NCBI GenBank assembly: GCA_047639615.1
Contig: JBLIOL010000332.1
Coordinates: 1 to 5,880, forward strand
Direction: 5' to 3'
DNA from: CAYWNK01 sp047639615
Lineage (GTDB): Bacteria; Planctomycetota; UBA1135; GCA-002686595
DNA length: 5,880 bases
Shown here: positions 5,788 to 5,880 of the stretch, piece by piece
Layout: each line of letters starts with the position of its first letter
Numbering within the stretch: position 1 is the stretch's first letter
The notes under the pieces: model-generated
The model's database searches: none
What the model was told of the DNA's origin: nothing
The model's input: only the letters and a program-made list of their open reading frames with translations
Made by a program: the position numbers and the translations under genes

Positions 5788-5816
5788 AATATGGACCGGG
5801 TAGACCCAGAGGTCCA
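5788..5816 (-). promoter_or_regulatory. Candidate sigma-70-like promoter for trxA
   Basis: On the minus strand, TGGACC (5811-5816, 4 of 6 to TTGACA) and CATATT (5788-5793, 4 of 6 to TATAAT) are separated by exactly 17 bases. Transcription would start near 5781, giving a leader of roughly 50 bases before trxA. The match is moderate, and in GC-rich DNA such pairs also arise by chance. The position, just before the first gene of a packed group, is what makes it plausible. Confidence 0.35.
5792..5816. repeat. Interrupted dyad overlapping the candidate trxA promoter
   Basis: TGGACC (5792-5797) and GGTCCA (5811-5816) are perfect inverted arms. Inside them, GGGT (5798-5801) and ACCC (5804-5807) form a second pair around a 2-base centre, with AGA (5808-5810) unpaired. 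The symmetry covers the candidate -35 box and reaches the edge of the -10 box, where a repressor operator could sit. Confidence 0.45.
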
Positions 5817-5880
5817 GTCGGCGGGGAGCAATTCGCGGTTATCAGGCTGGTCAGGGGATCCTATGGCCTCGGCGTGAGAA

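Larger units (their letters stand above)
5728..5880. other. Region upstream of trxA without a supported gene
   Basis: These 153 bases to the right edge contain the trxA ribosome-binding site and a possible promoter with an overlapping dyad, described separately. One minus-strand frame is open across the whole stretch and ends in a TGA overlapping the trxA ATG. Its translation is rich in Pro, Arg and Ser and resembles no conserved C-terminus, so I treat it as chance. Confidence 0.5.

Noticed and set aside
5737..5880. A minus-strand frame open across the right edge, ending at TGA over the trxA ATG, as the tail of an upstream gene
   Set aside because: The ATGA overlap is attractive, but the translation is low-complexity (Pro, Arg, Ser) and the stretch carries a plausible promoter. 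A frame of about 50 codons is common by chance at this GC content.

Overview
The window is a compact, GC-rich bacterial segment (about 60-65% GC by eye). Every gene I can support lies on the minus strand, so transcription runs from high to low coordinates: trxA (thioredoxin), fmt (Met-tRNA formyltransferase), a RimJ/RimL-type GNAT acetyltransferase, a 375-base spacer holding a short open frame that may be a gene remnant, rsmB (16S rRNA m5C967 methyltransferase), a small membrane-anchored protein of unknown function, an SDR oxidoreductase, and the first 276 codons of a TMTC-like multi-pass membrane protein that runs off the left edge.

Taxonomy cannot be settled from this stretch. A bacterial TMTC-like protein, high GC, tight gene packing and TTG starts would fit Planctomycetota or a related environmental lineage such as Acidobacteriota or Myxococcota. 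That is an inference, not a call.

The right part (about 3.9-5.75 kb) is a tightly packed trxA-fmt-GNAT group with gaps of 12 and 9 bases. The AGGA ribosome-binding sites of fmt and of the GNAT gene overlap the stop codon of the gene before them. The left part (1-3546) is a second packed group, rsmB-hypothetical-SDR-TMTC-like, with gaps of 16, 1 and 33 bases. fmt and rsmB are neighbours in many bacteria, often with def. Here they are separated by the acetyltransferase and the spacer, and no def is present.

The genes share a loose theme: initiator tRNA formylation, ribosomal RNA methylation, possibly N-terminal acetylation, and thiol redox maintenance, followed by envelope and metabolic genes. 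I see no mobile element, tRNA, rRNA, CRISPR array or defence module, and I found no convincing new biological system. The items most worth a second look are the possible gene relic between the GNAT gene and rsmB, a strong hairpin inside the early part of fmt, a dyad over a possible trxA promoter, and the unrecognised membrane-anchored protein.
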